The position numbers and the translations under genes are program-made. Below are positions 16,547 to 35,866 of a stretch of DNA of 64,000 nt, in pieces. Source of the stretch: Azospirillum oryzae (lineage in GTDB: Bacteria; Pseudomonadota; Alphaproteobacteria; Azospirillales; Azospirillaceae); NCBI RefSeq assembly GCF_008364795.1, contig NZ_VTTM01000006.1, forward strand, positions 62,001 to 126,000, in the 5' to 3' direction. The notes under the pieces are model-generated. The model ran no database searches. It had not been told where the DNA came from and was given only the letters and a program-made list of their open reading frames with translations. The number at the start of each line of letters is the position of its first letter. Within the stretch, counting starts at the first letter, position 1.

Positions 16547-19500
16547 TCATCCCCGGCATGGAGCGACATCCGATAGAGCCAAAGTCCCCACCTCGCGGAC
16601 CAACCCGTCGACCAATGCCGCCGCATCACGCGGGTGGAACAGGGCGCCGGCATATTCCAGCCGCAGCACCAGCGTGTCGCGCGGAACCACCACCAGGGTC
16701 AGCGGATAGCTCATCCGACCGCGGTTGCCGACCTCACGGAAGGACAGGGTTGCACGTTCGCTCTGCCGCAGGGCGTCGTCGACCGGATAATTCTCGAAGA
16801 TCATGATGCTGTCGAAGGGAGCGGAGGCCGGATCGGTCCAGCATTGAAGGGCTGGCGGCGGCGCATGCTCGTACTGTCGGGCGGCGATGTTGGCGGCCAG
16901 CAGCCCGCGAAGCCAGTCGTCTTCCCGGTTGTCTTCGTGGGTGCCGGCTTCGACCACCTCGTGGACCAGCGGCAGGACGCCCACCAGCAGGCCGGTCACG
17001 TGGTCGATCCCCGGCATCTCGACGGATCGGCCGGACATGACGGCGCCGAAGGCGACCGTGTCCTGTCCGCACAGCCGGGCCAGAAGCCGCAGCCAGCCGG
17101 CCTGGATCAGCGTGTTCAGCGTCACCTTCCGGGCGCTGGCGAAGCGCTGGAGTTGCCGCACCGCCGCCTCGTCGATGATGCGCTCCTCGGCCCCGTCGGG
17201 TCCCGGTTCGTCGGGGGGCGGCAGGATGGCGGTCAGGCGGGTGGGCGCCGGCAGGGCGGCGAGACAGGACCGCCAGTGCGCTTGCGCGGCGGCGCGATCC
17301 TGCACCCGGCTGCGCGCCTGAGTCCAGGCGACTAGGTCGCGGACCCGCGCTGCCGGCGACGGCACCGTTTCCCCGTCGTAAAGCCGCAGGATCTCGCCCA
17401 GCAGGCGTGACATGCTCCAGCCGTCGAGCAGCGCATGGTGCCAGGTCCACAGGAAGCGGTGGGTGGAAGGGCCGGTGCGCGCCAGCACGACCCGCATCAG
17501 CGGCGCCTCGGCGAAGTCGAAGCCACGGTGGTACTCGTCGTCGCACAGGTGCTGCCAGGATGCATCTGGATCGGGTTCGTCTTGCCAATCCAGAAGGGTG
17601 AAGGGCATCTCCGCGGTCTTGCGCACGACCATGACCGGCTCGTCGACGCCGTCGCGCACCAAAGCGCCGCGCAGCACGTCGTGACGGGCGATCACCGTGC
17701 GCCACACCGCCGCCAACCGATCGACGTCCAGCCCGTCGATGACCGCCCAGACCTGGACGGTGTAGGCTTGGGACTGTGGGTTGGCGAGGCCGTGATGCAG
17801 CATCGCCGCCTGCATGGGGGTCAGAGGCAGGATGTCGGCGATGGCGGGGGCGGGCACCGGCAGGGCATCGATCTGCGCCTGGCTCAGCCGGACGAGCGGG
17901 AAATCGGACGGGGTCGCCTGTCCCGCCTCGACGCCGGCGCAGTGGGCGGCCAACTCCGCCAATCTGGCCCGGACATCGTCCATCAGGCCGCCGATCATCC
18001 CATCGGGGAAGAGGGCACGGCTGGCACGGGCGTGCAGGACCAGTTCGCCGCCCATCACCTGTCCGTCGATGGAGATCATGGCGCCCAGCGGCGCATCGGG
18101 ATCGGTGCCGGCGCCGCACTCCTCCGGAGCCGGGCGCCAGGGAGCGTCATCCGCGGCATCGAACCGGCCCAGATAGTTGAAGGAGATCGCCGTCGGCGTG
18201 CCGGACAGGGCGGCGCGGGCCTCCGGCGGTCCCAGATGACGCAGCAGGTTGAAGCCGATGCCGCCATCGGGCACCGCGCGCAGCGCTTCCTTGACGTGGC
18301 GGATGGCGCCGTCGCAGGAGGCGGGCAGTGCAAGACGGACGGGATAGACGCTGGTGAACCAGCCGACGGTCCGGCCGATGTCGATGTCCGGGAACAGTGC
18401 GTCGCGCCCGTGCCCTTCGACATGGACGGTCAGGGCGTCGCGTCCGAAGCGGCGGGTGGCCGCAAGGGCGACGGCGGTGAGAAGAAGGGTGTCGATGCGG
18501 GTGCGGTAGGCGGCCGACGCCTCGGTCAGCAGCCGACGGGTCGCTTTTCCGTCAAGCCGCAGGCTGTGGGTGACGGCATGGCGCCGCGTATTGAGTGAAA
18601 GCTCGCCGATGGTCGGCAGGGGCGGCGTGTCCAGCGCGGCGCGCCAATGGTCCAATTGGTCGAGGAAGTCGGGAACCGCGTCGGTCAGCCGCCGCGTCCA
18701 GAGGGTGAAGGGCGTGCCGGCGGCGGGCAGCCGGTCCAGCAAGCAGGGGCCCTGCAGGGCCGCCGCCAATTCGTCCAGCAGGATGCGCCAGGAAACGCCG
18801 TCCACCACCAGATGATGGGCGACCAGGAACAGCCGCTGCCCGCCGTCGGCCTTGCGGATCAGCAGCGCCCGCAACAGCGGCCCCTGTGCGAGGTCGAGGG
18901 CGCCTTGCAGTTCGTCGCACAGCCGCGTGACGGCGGCATCGTCCGCGGCCGTCGCCTTCTCCAGCGGGATGGCGGCCGGCCCGTCGGCATGGGTCTGCGT
19001 CCAGCCGCCATCCGGCTGCCGGGTGAAGCGCAGGCGCAAGGCGGCATGCCGGCCCGCGACCATGGCGAGCGCCGCCGCCAGCCGTTCGGGGTCCACCGGC
19101 GTCGTCGCGGCAAGCAGGACCGACTGGTTCCAGCGGTTGCGGTTGGGGATCGGCTGGTCGAAGAACCAGGACTGGATCGGCGCCAGCGGCGAGGGGCCGA
19201 TAGGAGGTTCGGCGACGGCCACGGTCGGTGCCGCTTCCTCCGCCACCACGGCCAGGGCCGCGATGGTCTGGCGCTCCAGCAACTGCTTGGGAGTGATGCG
19301 CAGGCCGGCGGCGCGGGCGCGGGCGACGATCTGCAGGGCGATGATGGAATCGCCGCCGATCTCGAAGAAATTGTCGGTGACGCCGACGCTTTCGACATTC
19401 AGCGCGTCCCGCCACAGCTGGGCCAGCAGGTCCTCCACCGGCGTCGAGGGGGCGGCCTGCACGTCCGTTTCCCAACGCGGCGCCGGCAGGGCGGCGCGGT

Positions 19501-22456
19501 CGAGCTTGCCGGTCGGCGTGACCGGGATCGCGTCCAGCACCATCAGCCGCGCCGGCACCATATGGGCGGGCAGGCGCCCGGCCAGCGCTGTGGCCACCGC
19601 CGCCGGATCGGGGCGATGGCCCGCAGCCGGCACCAGATAGCCGACGAGCCGGGTGACGCCGCCGGTTTCCTGGGCGATCACAACCGCCTCGCGCACACCG
19701 GGTTCGGCGGCCAGATGGGCCTCGACCTCGCCCAGCTCGATGCGGAAGCCGCGCAGCTTGACCTGATGGTCACGCCGGCCGAGGAACTCGACGGTTCCAT
19801 CCTCGCGCCAGCGGGCGAGGTCGCCGGTGCGGTAGAGACGGGCGCCGGCACCGCCGAACGGGTCGGGGACGAAGCGCTCGGCCGTCGCCGCCGGACGATC
19901 GAGATAGCCGCGGGCAAGCCCGCCGCCGCCGATCCACAGCTCGCCGGTGACGCCGATCGGCAGCGGGTTCAGGTCGTCGTCGAGAATGTGGGCGCTGCGG
20001 TCGCCGACCGGCCTACCGATCGGCACATAGGGGCAATCGGGAAGGCTGCTACCGTCACCCTTCCACACCAGCGGCGTCACCACCGTCTCGGTCGGGCCAT
20101 AGCCGTTGATGGCATGGCGGGGCCGCAGGCTGCGGAACAGCCGCTCCAACCCGGCGCGCGGCATCGCCTCCCCGCCGAAGGAATAGAGCTGGACGGGCGG
20201 TGGTTCGCCGCCCTGCTGCTCGGCCCAGGATGCCAGTTGCTGCAGGTATTTGGGCGGGAAGCCGGCATGGGTCAGGCGATGGCGGCGGATGGCGTCATAG
20301 GTCTGCTCGGCGGTCCACAGACTGTCGTCGCGCAGCAGGATGGCGCCGCCGGCCGCCAGGGCGGTCATCCAGCGCTCGTGCGCGCCGTCGAAGGTGAAGG
20401 ACAGGAAATGCAGCTCCCGGCTGTCCGGCCCCATGTCGTAGACGGCGGCGGTGGCGACGCAATGCATGGCGAGCGGGCCGTGCTCCACCGCCACGCCTTT
20501 CGGTGTCCCGGTGGAACCGGAGGTGTGAATGACATAGGCGAGGCTGCGCGGGTGGATCGCCACGTTTGGCGCGTGATCGGGTTCGTCGGCGGCGTCCTGC
20601 GGGGTGAGTGTCGTCACGCCGTCCAGCGGGGTGGCGGCGATCAGCAATGACAGGCCGGCGGCGTCGCGGATGGCGTGCTGCCGGTCGGCCGGGTGGGCGG
20701 GGTCGAGCGGCACGAAGGCGGCGCCGGACTTCAGCACCGCCAGGAAGGCGACGATCAGCTCGGGCGAGCGGGGCAGGCAGACGCCGATGCGCCGCTCCGG
20801 ACCGGCGCCCAGCGCGATCAGCCGGTGGGCGAGACGGTTGGCACGGCGGTCCAGCTCGCCCCGGCTCAGCACGCCGTCGCCGAACAGGATGGCGGGGGCG
20901 TCCGGCCGTTCGGCGGCGAGGCGGGCGAGCAGGACCGGCACCGGATCGGGCGCCGTTCCGGACCAGCCAGGGTCGCGCGACCAGCAGGATACCGCGTGGA
21001 TCTCCTCCTCGCTGCGCGGGTCGAGGGCGCGCAGCGGACGGTCGGGATCGGCGGCGACCTGGACCAGCAGGCGCTGCCAGCGCCGCAGGATGCGCGCCGC
21101 GGGACCGGCCGAGCCACGATGGGCAAGGCGGACGAGGATCGACCCGTCGGGCCGCCCGCTGCCCGCGAGGGCGAGGTCGAATTTGGCGGTGCGGACCGGC
21201 AGCTCCAGCGGCTCCACCTCCAGCCCATCGAGTCCGTCGAAGGTCGTTGGATCCGGGCGGTGGTCGAACATGACCTGAACCGCCGGGCTTGCGCCCTGCT
21301 CCGGCCGACCGGCTTCGAGGATGGCGTCCAGGGGAAGATCCTGGTTGTCCTGGGCGTCGGCCACCAGCCGGGCGACCTCGTGCAGCCAATCGCGGAAGGA
21401 TCGGGACGGCGCGAGGCGCAGGCGCAACGGCAGGGTGTTGACGAAGCAGCCGATCGGCCGCTCCGCCTCCGGTTGCCGGCGGCCGGCGACAGGGATGCCG
21501 ACGATCAGGTCGTCCTGTCCGCTCATCCGGCTCAGCAGCAGGGTATAGGCGGCCAGCAACAACACGAAGGGCGTGCAGCCTTCGCCGGCGGCCAGCCCCT
21601 TCAGCCGGTCGGAAAGCTCAGGCGAAAGGACGGCGGTCTGTTCGCCGCCTTCATTGCCGCCTTCACTGCCGTTACCACTCTCGCTGCCGGGCAGGCCCAG
21701 ACGGGCCGGTGCGCCGGACAGGGTGTCACGCCAGAAGGCGGATTGGCGGTCCGCCTCGCCGGCGTCGAGCCACGCCGCCTGCCAGGCAGCGATGTCGGCA
21801 TACTGGACCGGCAGGCCGGGAAGATCGGGGAGGCGGCCCTGGCGGGTCGCGCGGTAAGCTGCCGCCACGTCGGCCATCAGCAGCCCGATGCTGGCGCCAT
21901 CGGCGGCGATATGGTGCAGCGTGACCACCAGCCAATGGTCGTCGGGCGCGATCCGCAGCAGGTCGGCGCGCCAGGGTTCCGCCTGTTCCAGGTCGAAGGG
22001 GGCGGCGGCAAGCCGTTCGGCGAGGCTTTGCGCGTCGGCCGGACGGTCGGACAGGTCGTACCGACCCAAACGGAACGGCCGGGGTGGCCGCGTGACCGTC
22101 CACAGCCGGCCGTCGCCGTCTTCCCGGTAGACGGTGCGCAGGATATCGTGCCGCTCGGCGACGGCGTTCAGCGCGGCCTCCAGCGTCGCCGCATCGAGGG
22201 CGCCGCGCAGCCGGAACACCCCCGGCATATGGTAGGCGGCCGATGCGGGGTCGAGCCGGTGCAGGGTCCACAGCCGGCGTTGCGCTTGGGAGGCCGGCGC
22301 CGGTGCGGACGGATCGTCGCGGCGGGGCACCGGCAGCCGGGAAAAGGCGATGCCGCGTGCCCGCAGCGCGTCGAGAAAGGCGCGACGCCGTTCCTTCGGC
22401 AGGCGGGCGAAGCCCAGCGCGATGTCGTGCAGGGTGGGGGCGAGCGTGTCGGCCAT
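16547..22456 (-). CDS. Siderophore NRPS 1 (C-A-PCP-E-C)
   Basis: 1969 residues from the ATG at 22456 (MADTLAPTLHDIALGFARLP). Domains: C about 30-470 (HHIAADG), A about 500-1000 (HTSGSTGTPKG), PCP about 1000-1075 (FFEIGGDSII, phosphopantetheine Ser), epimerisation about 1090-1540 (HHLVVDGVSWRIL, EGHGR, RTVGWFTSVYP), and a terminal C about 1565-1969 (HHALLDGWS). The A-domain pocket, aligned by eye to GrsA, begins D-G-E (FDGAHERW), recalling Lys/Orn-type domains of pyoverdine synthetases. An N-hydroxyornithine derivative is plausible but not certain. It is epimerised to the D form. The end is a lone C domain with no thioesterase, so release or cyclisation is unexplained. Last gene of the minus-strand operon; starts 37 bp after NRPS 2. 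Confidence 0.92.
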   Translation of the reverse strand: MADTLAPTLHDIALGFARLPKERRRAFLDALRARGIAFSRLPVPRRDDPSAPAPASQAQRRLWTLHRLDPASAAYHMPGVFRLRGALDAATLEAALNAVAERHDILRTVYREDGDGRLWTVTRPPRPFRLGRYDLSDRPADAQSLAERLAAAPFDLEQAEPWRADLLRIAPDDHWLVVTLHHIAADGASIGLLMADVAAAYRATRQGRLPDLPGLPVQYADIAAWQAAWLDAGEADRQSAFWRDTLSGAPARLGLPGSESGNGSEGGNEGGEQTAVLSPELSDRLKGLAAGEGCTPFVLLLAAYTLLLSRMSGQDDLIVGIPVAGRRQPEAERPIGCFVNTLPLRLRLAPSRSFRDWLHEVARLVADAQDNQDLPLDAILEAGRPEQGASPAVQVMFDHRPDPTTFDGLDGLEVEPLELPVRTAKFDLALAGSGRPDGSILVRLAHRGSAGPAARILRRWQRLLVQVAADPDRPLRALDPRSEEEIHAVSCWSRDPGWSGTAPDPVPVLLARLAAERPDAPAILFGDGVLSRGELDRRANRLAHRLIALGAGPERRIGVCLPRSPELIVAFLAVLKSGAAFVPLDPAHPADRQHAIRDAAGLSLLIAATPLDGVTTLTPQDAADEPDHAPNVAIHPRSLAYVIHTSGSTGTPKGVAVEHGPLAMHCVATAAVYDMGPDSRELHFLSFTFDGAHERWMTALAAGGAILLRDDSLWTAEQTYDAIRRHRLTHAGFPPKYLQQLASWAEQQGGEPPPVQLYSFGGEAMPRAGLERLFRSLRPRHAINGYGPTETVVTPLVWKGDGSSLPDCPYVPIGRPVGDRSAHILDDDLNPLPIGVTGELWIGGGGLARGYLDRPAATAERFVPDPFGGAGARLYRTGDLARWREDGTVEFLGRRDHQVKLRGFRIELGEVEAHLAAEPGVREAVVIAQETGGVTRLVGYLVPAAGHRPDPAAVATALAGRLPAHMVPARLMVLDAIPVTPTGKLDRAALPAPRWETDVQAAPSTPVEDLLAQLWRDALNVESVGVTDNFFEIGGDSIIALQIVARARAAGLRITPKQLLERQTIAALAVVAEEAAPTVAVAEPPIGPSPLAPIQSWFFDQPIPNRNRWNQSVLLAATTPVDPERLAAALAMVAGRHAALRLRFTRQPDGGWTQTHADGPAAIPLEKATAADDAAVTRLCDELQGALDLAQGPLLRALLIRKADGGQRLFLVAHHLVVDGVSWRILLDELAAALQGPCLLDRLPAAGTPFTLWTRRLTDAVPDFLDQLDHWRAALDTPPLPTIGELSLNTRRHAVTHSLRLDGKATRRLLTEASAAYRTRIDTLLLTAVALAATRRFGRDALTVHVEGHGRDALFPDIDIGRTVGWFTSVYPVRLALPASCDGAIRHVKEALRAVPDGGIGFNLLRHLGPPEARAALSGTPTAISFNYLGRFDAADDAPWRPAPEECGAGTDPDAPLGAMISIDGQVMGGELVLHARASRALFPDGMIGGLMDDVRARLAELAAHCAGVEAGQATPSDFPLVRLSQAQIDALPVPAPAIADILPLTPMQAAMLHHGLANPQSQAYTVQVWAVIDGLDVDRLAAVWRTVIARHDVLRGALVRDGVDEPVMVVRKTAEMPFTLLDWQDEPDPDASWQHLCDDEYHRGFDFAEAPLMRVVLARTGPSTHRFLWTWHHALLDGWSMSRLLGEILRLYDGETVPSPAARVRDLVAWTQARSRVQDRAAAQAHWRSCLAALPAPTRLTAILPPPDEPGPDGAEERIIDEAAVRQLQRFASARKVTLNTLIQAGWLRLLARLCGQDTVAFGAVMSGRSVEMPGIDHVTGLLVGVLPLVHEVVEAGTHEDNREDDWLRGLLAANIAARQYEHAPPPALQCWTDPASAPFDSIMIFENYPVDDALRQSERATLSFREVGNRGRMSYPLTLVVVPRDTLVLRLEYAGALFHPRDAAALVDGLVREVGTLALSDVAPCRG

Positions 22457-22493
22457 GAACCGGAACCGTCCGTATCGTAAGAGGGAAGAGCCG

Positions 22494-25444
22494 TCAGGCG
22501 GCGGCCCGGTCGAGCTGTCCCGGCTCGGTCTCTCCCGCGCGGAGCGCACGGGCGAGACCGGCGGGGGTCGGGTGGTCGAAGACGATGCCCGGCGGCACCT
22601 CCACGCCCAGCCGCTTGCGCAGGCGCGACACCAGCTTGATCACCAGCAGCGAATGGCCGCCGAGGTCGAACAGGTTTTCGGCCACGCCGACCCGGTCGCG
22701 TTCCAGCAGGCCGGCGAACAGCCCGGCGATCAGCGTTTCCAGCGGTGCCGCCGCCTCATCCGCCCCGGCGGTGGAGCGCGCCGTCTCCGGCAGGGCGGCC
22801 CGGTCGATCTTGCCGTTGCCGAGCCGTGGCAGGCAATCGAGCGGCAGCAGCTCCGCCGGGACCATGGCGTCGGGAAGCCGGCGCCGCAACTCCTCCCGCA
22901 AGGCGGCCAAGTCGAGGGCGGCCCCGGCGGACGGAACGGCATAGCCGACCAGCCGCCCTTCGCCCCAAATCTTCACCGCCGCCTGGGCGACGCCGGGCAG
23001 GGCGAGGATCGCGGCCTCGATCTCGGCCGGTTCGACGCGGAAGCCGCGGATCTTGACTTGATCGTCCGCGCGGCCGACCAGCTGGAGACCACCCTCCGGC
23101 AGCAGCCGGGCAAGGTCGCCGGTGCGGTACAGCCGCCCTCCGTCGCGTTCCGGATCGGCGCGGAAGGCGGGATCGTCCGGGCGGCCGAGATAGCCGCGGG
23201 CGACCTGGGCACCGCCGATGACGAGTTCGCCGACGGCGCCGATCGGCACCGGCCGTCCCGCCGGGTCGAGCAGCAGCACCCGGCTTCCCGCCAGGACGCG
23301 GTCGAGCGGCAGCCGCTCCGGCAGCGGGCTTTCCGGCGGCATTGCGTGGACCATCACGCCGACGGTGGTCTCGGTCGGGCCGTAATGGTTGAAGACGCGG
23401 CAGCGGGGGGCCGCGGCGCGGATGGCCTGCAGCAGTGGCCGGCCGGTGGACTCTCCGCCGAGAATGAGCGTGCCGGGAAGCACCGGAGCCGGCGTGTCGA
23501 TCAGGGCCGCCAGATGGGACGGCACGATCTTCACGCAATCGATGGCCTCGTCGGCAATGAAGCGGGCGAAGGCGGCGCCGTCGGTCATCGTCGCCTCGTC
23601 GGCCACCACGAGGCAGCCGCCGGCGGCCAGCACCCCGAACAGCGTGGTGTTGCCGAGATCGGCGGCGACGGTCGAGGTCAGGGCGAAGCGGCGGCAGGCG
23701 CCGAGGTCGAGCGCCGCGCCGGACGCCGCCACATAGGCGGCGAGCTGCCCGTGTTCGATCACCACGCCTTTCGGCGTGCCGGTGGAACCGGAGGTGAACA
23801 GCACGTAAGCGGCATCCCGCAGGGCCACGACGGGCAACGCGGCGTCCGGCGCCGGCTGTGCCAGGAGGGCGGCCAAATTCGTGGCATCCACCACCCGGCA
23901 GGGATCGGCCGCCGCGATCACCGCAGCCCGCCGCGCCTCGGGCCAGTCCGGATCGACCGGCACATAGGCGCCGCCGGCCCGCATCACCGCATGCAGGGCG
24001 ATGACCAGTTCGGCGGAGCGGGGCAGGGCCAGCACCACACGCCGCCCAGGTCCGACCCCGTCGCGGTGCAGATGGCGGGCCAGACGCCCGACCAGTTCGT
24101 CGAGTTCGCGATAGGTCCACCGGCGTGTGCTGTCCTGCAGCGCCGGGGCGTCGGGATGGCTGGCGGCGAGGTCCGACAGCAGGGCGGGGATGGACGGCGC
24201 GGCGGCGGGTTCGGGGCCGGCGAGAGCCGCATGGCAACGGCGGTCGCGCTCCGCCAGCAGCGGCAGGTCGGCGATGCGGCCGGCGCGATGGCCGGGAAGG
24301 GACGCCAGCGCGGCGAGATACTGGTCGGCCAGCGCCTCGACGGCGGCGGGCGCCATGCGGGCGGGGTCGGCGTGCAGGGTGATGCCCACCGGCAGGTCGC
24401 CGGCCATCGTCACCTCCAGGGTGAGGGCGCCGGCCGGTCGCGGCGCCGGCCGGCCGCGCGACTTCCAGCGCAGGCTCCCGACGGTGATGGCTTCCAGGGC
24501 TTCCGTCAGGGCGAAGGCCACCGCACCGGGCGACAGGACGCCGTCGAGGCGCTGTTCCTGCGCGTCGCGGTGAGCGTCCATCATCGACGCAATGCGGGCG
24601 AGCAGCCTGTCGATGGCTTCGTCGCCGGGCAGGCTCAGGGCCAGCGGCAGCGTGTCTTCGAAGGCGCCGATGCCGTCGGCGAGCATGTCGTAGTCGCGGC
24701 GCGGGTCGTTGATCCACAGGCCGCGGAACGCTTCTTCGCCGGTGATTCGCGCGATCAGCAGCCACCATGCGGCCTGCAGCACGGCATCGACCGGCTGGCG
24801 CAAGCTGCCGAGCCCGGTGGCGGTCTGCGGCGGGATGCTGCGGGTGGCGGTGCCGGCCCCCGGCATGACCGGAGCCGGGCCGGGGAGCCGCGGGTCGGTC
24901 AGGGCTTCCAGCCCCAGGCCGGACCAATAGGCGCGTCCGTGCGCCGCATCGTCCGATGCGTCCAGCTCCTCCCGCCATGCGGAGAAGCGGGCAAGGCCGA
25001 TCCCGACGGCGGGCGTCCTGCCGGCATAAAGGTCGGAGATGGCGGCGGCGAGCCGGGTCAGTCCACCGCGGTCGCAGACCAGTGGTGAGACGGCCAGCGT
25101 CAGGGTGGCGCTTTCGGCCCCGTGCCGCGACAGCTGCGCGCGGAAGACCCGGCCGGCGGCAGGGTCGAGCGGCATGGCCGCCTCGGCATCGGTGTCCGTC
25201 CATGCGACGAAAGGCTTGGCGCCGACGACCTGCCGCGGGGTCCGGAAGCCCGGCACCGGCAGCAGAGCCGTGCGCAACGCGTCGAAGGTCGCGGCGGCCT
25301 CCTCCACCGCCCGGTGCATCCGGTCGGGATCGAGCGGGCCGTCCAGGTCGATGACCATCTCCAGAGGCGAACCGTCGGGGGCGCCGTTGGCGATTGCGTC
25401 GAGGATGTCGCGCTGGCGCGGCGTCAGGGCGGTCGACTCGTCCA

Positions 25445-25445
<1 letters not shown>
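22494..25445 (-). CDS. Siderophore NRPS 2 (degenerate C/interface-like domain, A for Asp, PCP)
   Basis: 983 residues from the ATG at 25445, which shares one base with the stop of NRPS 3 (TGATG). Residues about 5-400 have condensation-domain layout, but the HHxxxDG motif reads SPLVCDRGG (about 118-126), so the catalytic His pair is absent. This resembles the interface-type domains that dock aspartyl beta-hydroxylases. A about 430-885 (FTSGSTGTPKG); pocket residues by eye are D-L-T-K-I-G-H-V-G, the Asp code (VAADLGNT, VKIVPSHL, NHYGPTETTVG). PCP about 900-970 (NLFDLGGHSLLV). It would load Asp for beta-hydroxylation by the TauD domain of NRPS 3 or the free hydroxylase. Confidence 0.9.
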
Positions 25446-34219
<8,774 letters not shown>

Positions 34220-34229
34220 GGCCGGATCC

Positions 34230-35261
34230 TCAGGCGGCGGGAAGGTCGGGGGAGCGCACCGGGTCGGCCATGGCGACCACGACCTTGCGCTTGCCGGTGA
34301 AGGGCTCCCGCCCATGGGCCGCCAGCATGTTGTCGAGCATCATCACGTCCCCTTCCTGCCAGGGGAAACTGCGGGTGCAGTCGTCCAGGACGGCGCGGAT
34401 ATGGTCCAGCGCCTCGTCCTCGATCGGCGTGCCGTCGCCGTAGAAGACATGGCGTGGAAGCTCGGACTCGTCCTCCACCACCGCCAGCAGGCTGTCGCGC
34501 ACCGCGGGTGGCAGGTTGGAGACGTGGAACAGGTGGGCCTGATTGAACCAGACCTCATCGCCGGTCACGGGATGGCGGGCCACCGCCTGGCAGATCTGGC
34601 GGGTGCGCAGTTCGCCGTCCTCGGTCCATTCCCAGGCGATGGCGTTGGCGCGGCAGAAGCGCTCGACCTCCGCCGGATCGTCGGTGTTGAAGGCGCGCTG
34701 CCAGGGAAGGTCGAGCCCGTTCCCGTAATTGCGCACATACATCAGGCGCTTGGCGGCGAAGCGGGCGCGGATCGCAGGATCGATGCGCCGGGCGACCAGC
34801 CGGCTGTCGGCGATCGGCGTCGCCCCGCCGGTGGTGGCGGCGGTCACGCAGTGGAACCAGATCGTCTGCGGCCACTGCAGGGTATAGGCCTGCTCGTTGT
34901 GCAGCGGGATCGACTGGTGGGCCGGATATTCGGTGGAGGTGTAGACGCCCTTGTCCACCGCGGAGCGCGGGGTGGAGCCGAAATCATAGTCGAGCAGCGG
35001 CCGGCCGAAGCTCTCGGCAAAGGCGCGGAAGGGGGCGTCGCCATGCAGCCCGAAGCCGCGGAACAGCAATCCGCCGGCAATCGGCAGCCGACCGCGCACC
35101 ACCGCGTGGATGTCCGGCAGCAATTTCCGCCATCCACCGTCGTCCAGCGCGCCGTCCTTCGGCGTCACCAGCAGCGGCAGGTCGGCGCCGGGAAGCAGCG
35201 GCTGCACGGCCAGCGTTTCGGGGCTTGCGGCCGGGCTCGGATCGAAAATGCGCTGGTCCAT
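34230..35261 (-). CDS. Stand-alone TauD/SyrP-type aspartyl beta-hydroxylase
   Basis: 343 residues from the ATG at 35261 (MDQRIFDPSPAASPETL). Fe(II)/2-oxoglutarate dioxygenase of the TauD family: metal ligands His and Glu in PLHNEQAYTLQ (about 124), distal His in MLAAHGREPF (about 310), and Arg for 2-oxoglutarate in GKRKVVVAM. It is similar in layout to the hydroxylase domain at the end of NRPS 3. It is first in the minus-strand NRPS operon, 10 bp before NRPS 3, and just downstream of a Fur-box-like site. It likely hydroxylates PCP-bound Asp on one of the two Asp modules. Confidence 0.88.
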   Translation of the reverse strand: MDQRIFDPSPAASPETLAVQPLLPGADLPLLVTPKDGALDDGGWRKLLPDIHAVVRGRLPIAGGLLFRGFGLHGDAPFRAFAESFGRPLLDYDFGSTPRSAVDKGVYTSTEYPAHQSIPLHNEQAYTLQWPQTIWFHCVTAATTGGATPIADSRLVARRIDPAIRARFAAKRLMYVRNYGNGLDLPWQRAFNTDDPAEVERFCRANAIAWEWTEDGELRTRQICQAVARHPVTGDEVWFNQAHLFHVSNLPPAVRDSLLAVVEDESELPRHVFYGDGTPIEDEALDHIRAVLDDCTRSFPWQEGDVMMLDNMLAAHGREPFTGKRKVVVAMADPVRSPDLPAA

Positions 35262-35312
35262 GGGGTGATCGGTCCGTCCAATTGCGGGCAGGTCGACAGA
35301 AACGTCTTTACT

Positions 35313-35331
35313 GCGAGTGAGAATCGTTCTC
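35313..35331. promoter_or_regulatory. Fur-box-like site 1 (hydroxylase/NRPS operon)
   Basis: GCGAGTGAGAATCGTTCTC matches the classic 19-bp Fur consensus at 13 positions. It contains the inverted repeat TGAGAA-TCG-TTCTCA (35318-35332). It lies about 50 bp before the hydroxylase start. Confidence 0.7.
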
Positions 35332-35503
35332 ATAGTGGGACAGAGCGTTGCTCCTGCCGGCAGGTGGGGCAGCAATCGCAGCTGGTTTTGAGCCGTGCGT
35401 GGAACGGCTTCGGCGCAGGGATCGGATAAACAACACATATCCTGCGGGTAATCCCGCCGGACCCTGCAGCCGGGACGAACGTTAGCGCACTGCAAATCGA
35501 CTT

Positions 35504-35522
35504 GCAAACGAGAATCATTCGC
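35504..35522. promoter_or_regulatory. Fur-box-like site 2 (mbtH operon)
   Basis: GCAAACGAGAATCATTCGC matches the 19-bp Fur consensus at 13 positions, including the central GA-AATCATT run. It lies about 90 bp upstream of mbtH. Confidence 0.7.
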
Positions 35523-35612
35523 ATTATGCAAGAAGATATGACGCGATCTTCCGAACGCGCATTCCCCGAACACGATCATCTCTTCCGCGTCCTGACCTGA
35601 AGGAGCTTCGGC

Positions 35613-35822
35613 ATGAGCTGGGACAGCCCGGACACGCGATTCCACGTCGTGGTGAATGACGAGGAGCAGTACTCGATCTGGCCCGACCACAAGCCGGTTC
35701 CGGCCGGATGGCGCACGGTCGGCGTCAGCGGGCCCAAGGAGGACTGCCTCGCCCACATCGAGCGGGTGTGGACCGACATGCGTCCGCTCAGCCTGCGCCG
35801 CGCCCTGGGCGATGCGGCCTGA
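35613..35822 (+). CDS. MbtH-like NRPS helper protein
   Basis: 69 residues with the full MbtH signature: [10 protein letters not shown] (about 15-24), [28 protein letters not shown]. The invariant tryptophans are present. MbtH proteins bind NRPS A domains and are needed for their solubility or activity. It starts the plus-strand siderophore operon. A GAAGGAG ribosome-binding sequence precedes the ATG. Confidence 0.96.
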   Translation: MSWDSPDTRFHVVVNDEEQYSIWPDHKPVPAGWRTVGVSGPKEDCLAHIERVWTDMRPLSLRRALGDAA

Positions 35823-35866
35823 CCGGCCGTGCCCGATCCCGTTTTCCCGACGAGGGAGATGTGCCC

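Larger units (their letters stand above)
35262..35612. promoter_or_regulatory. Divergent promoter region of the siderophore operons
   Basis: This 351-bp gap separates the minus-strand hydroxylase-NRPS operon from the plus-strand mbtH operon. Its middle is richer in A+T than the genes. It holds two Fur-box-like sites (35313-35331 and 35504-35522), one near each operon. No gene is seen in it. Confidence 0.7.

Noticed and set aside
19000..21000. Firm substrate call for the NRPS 1 A domain
   Set aside because: The pocket read by eye starts D-G-E but the remaining positions do not match a code I remember confidently, so only a tentative basic-residue call is given.
22457..22549. Upstream ATG at 22549 for NRPS 1
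   Set aside because: It would overlap NRPS 2 by 56 bp with non-conserved residues. The ATG at 22456 gives a normal N-terminus.
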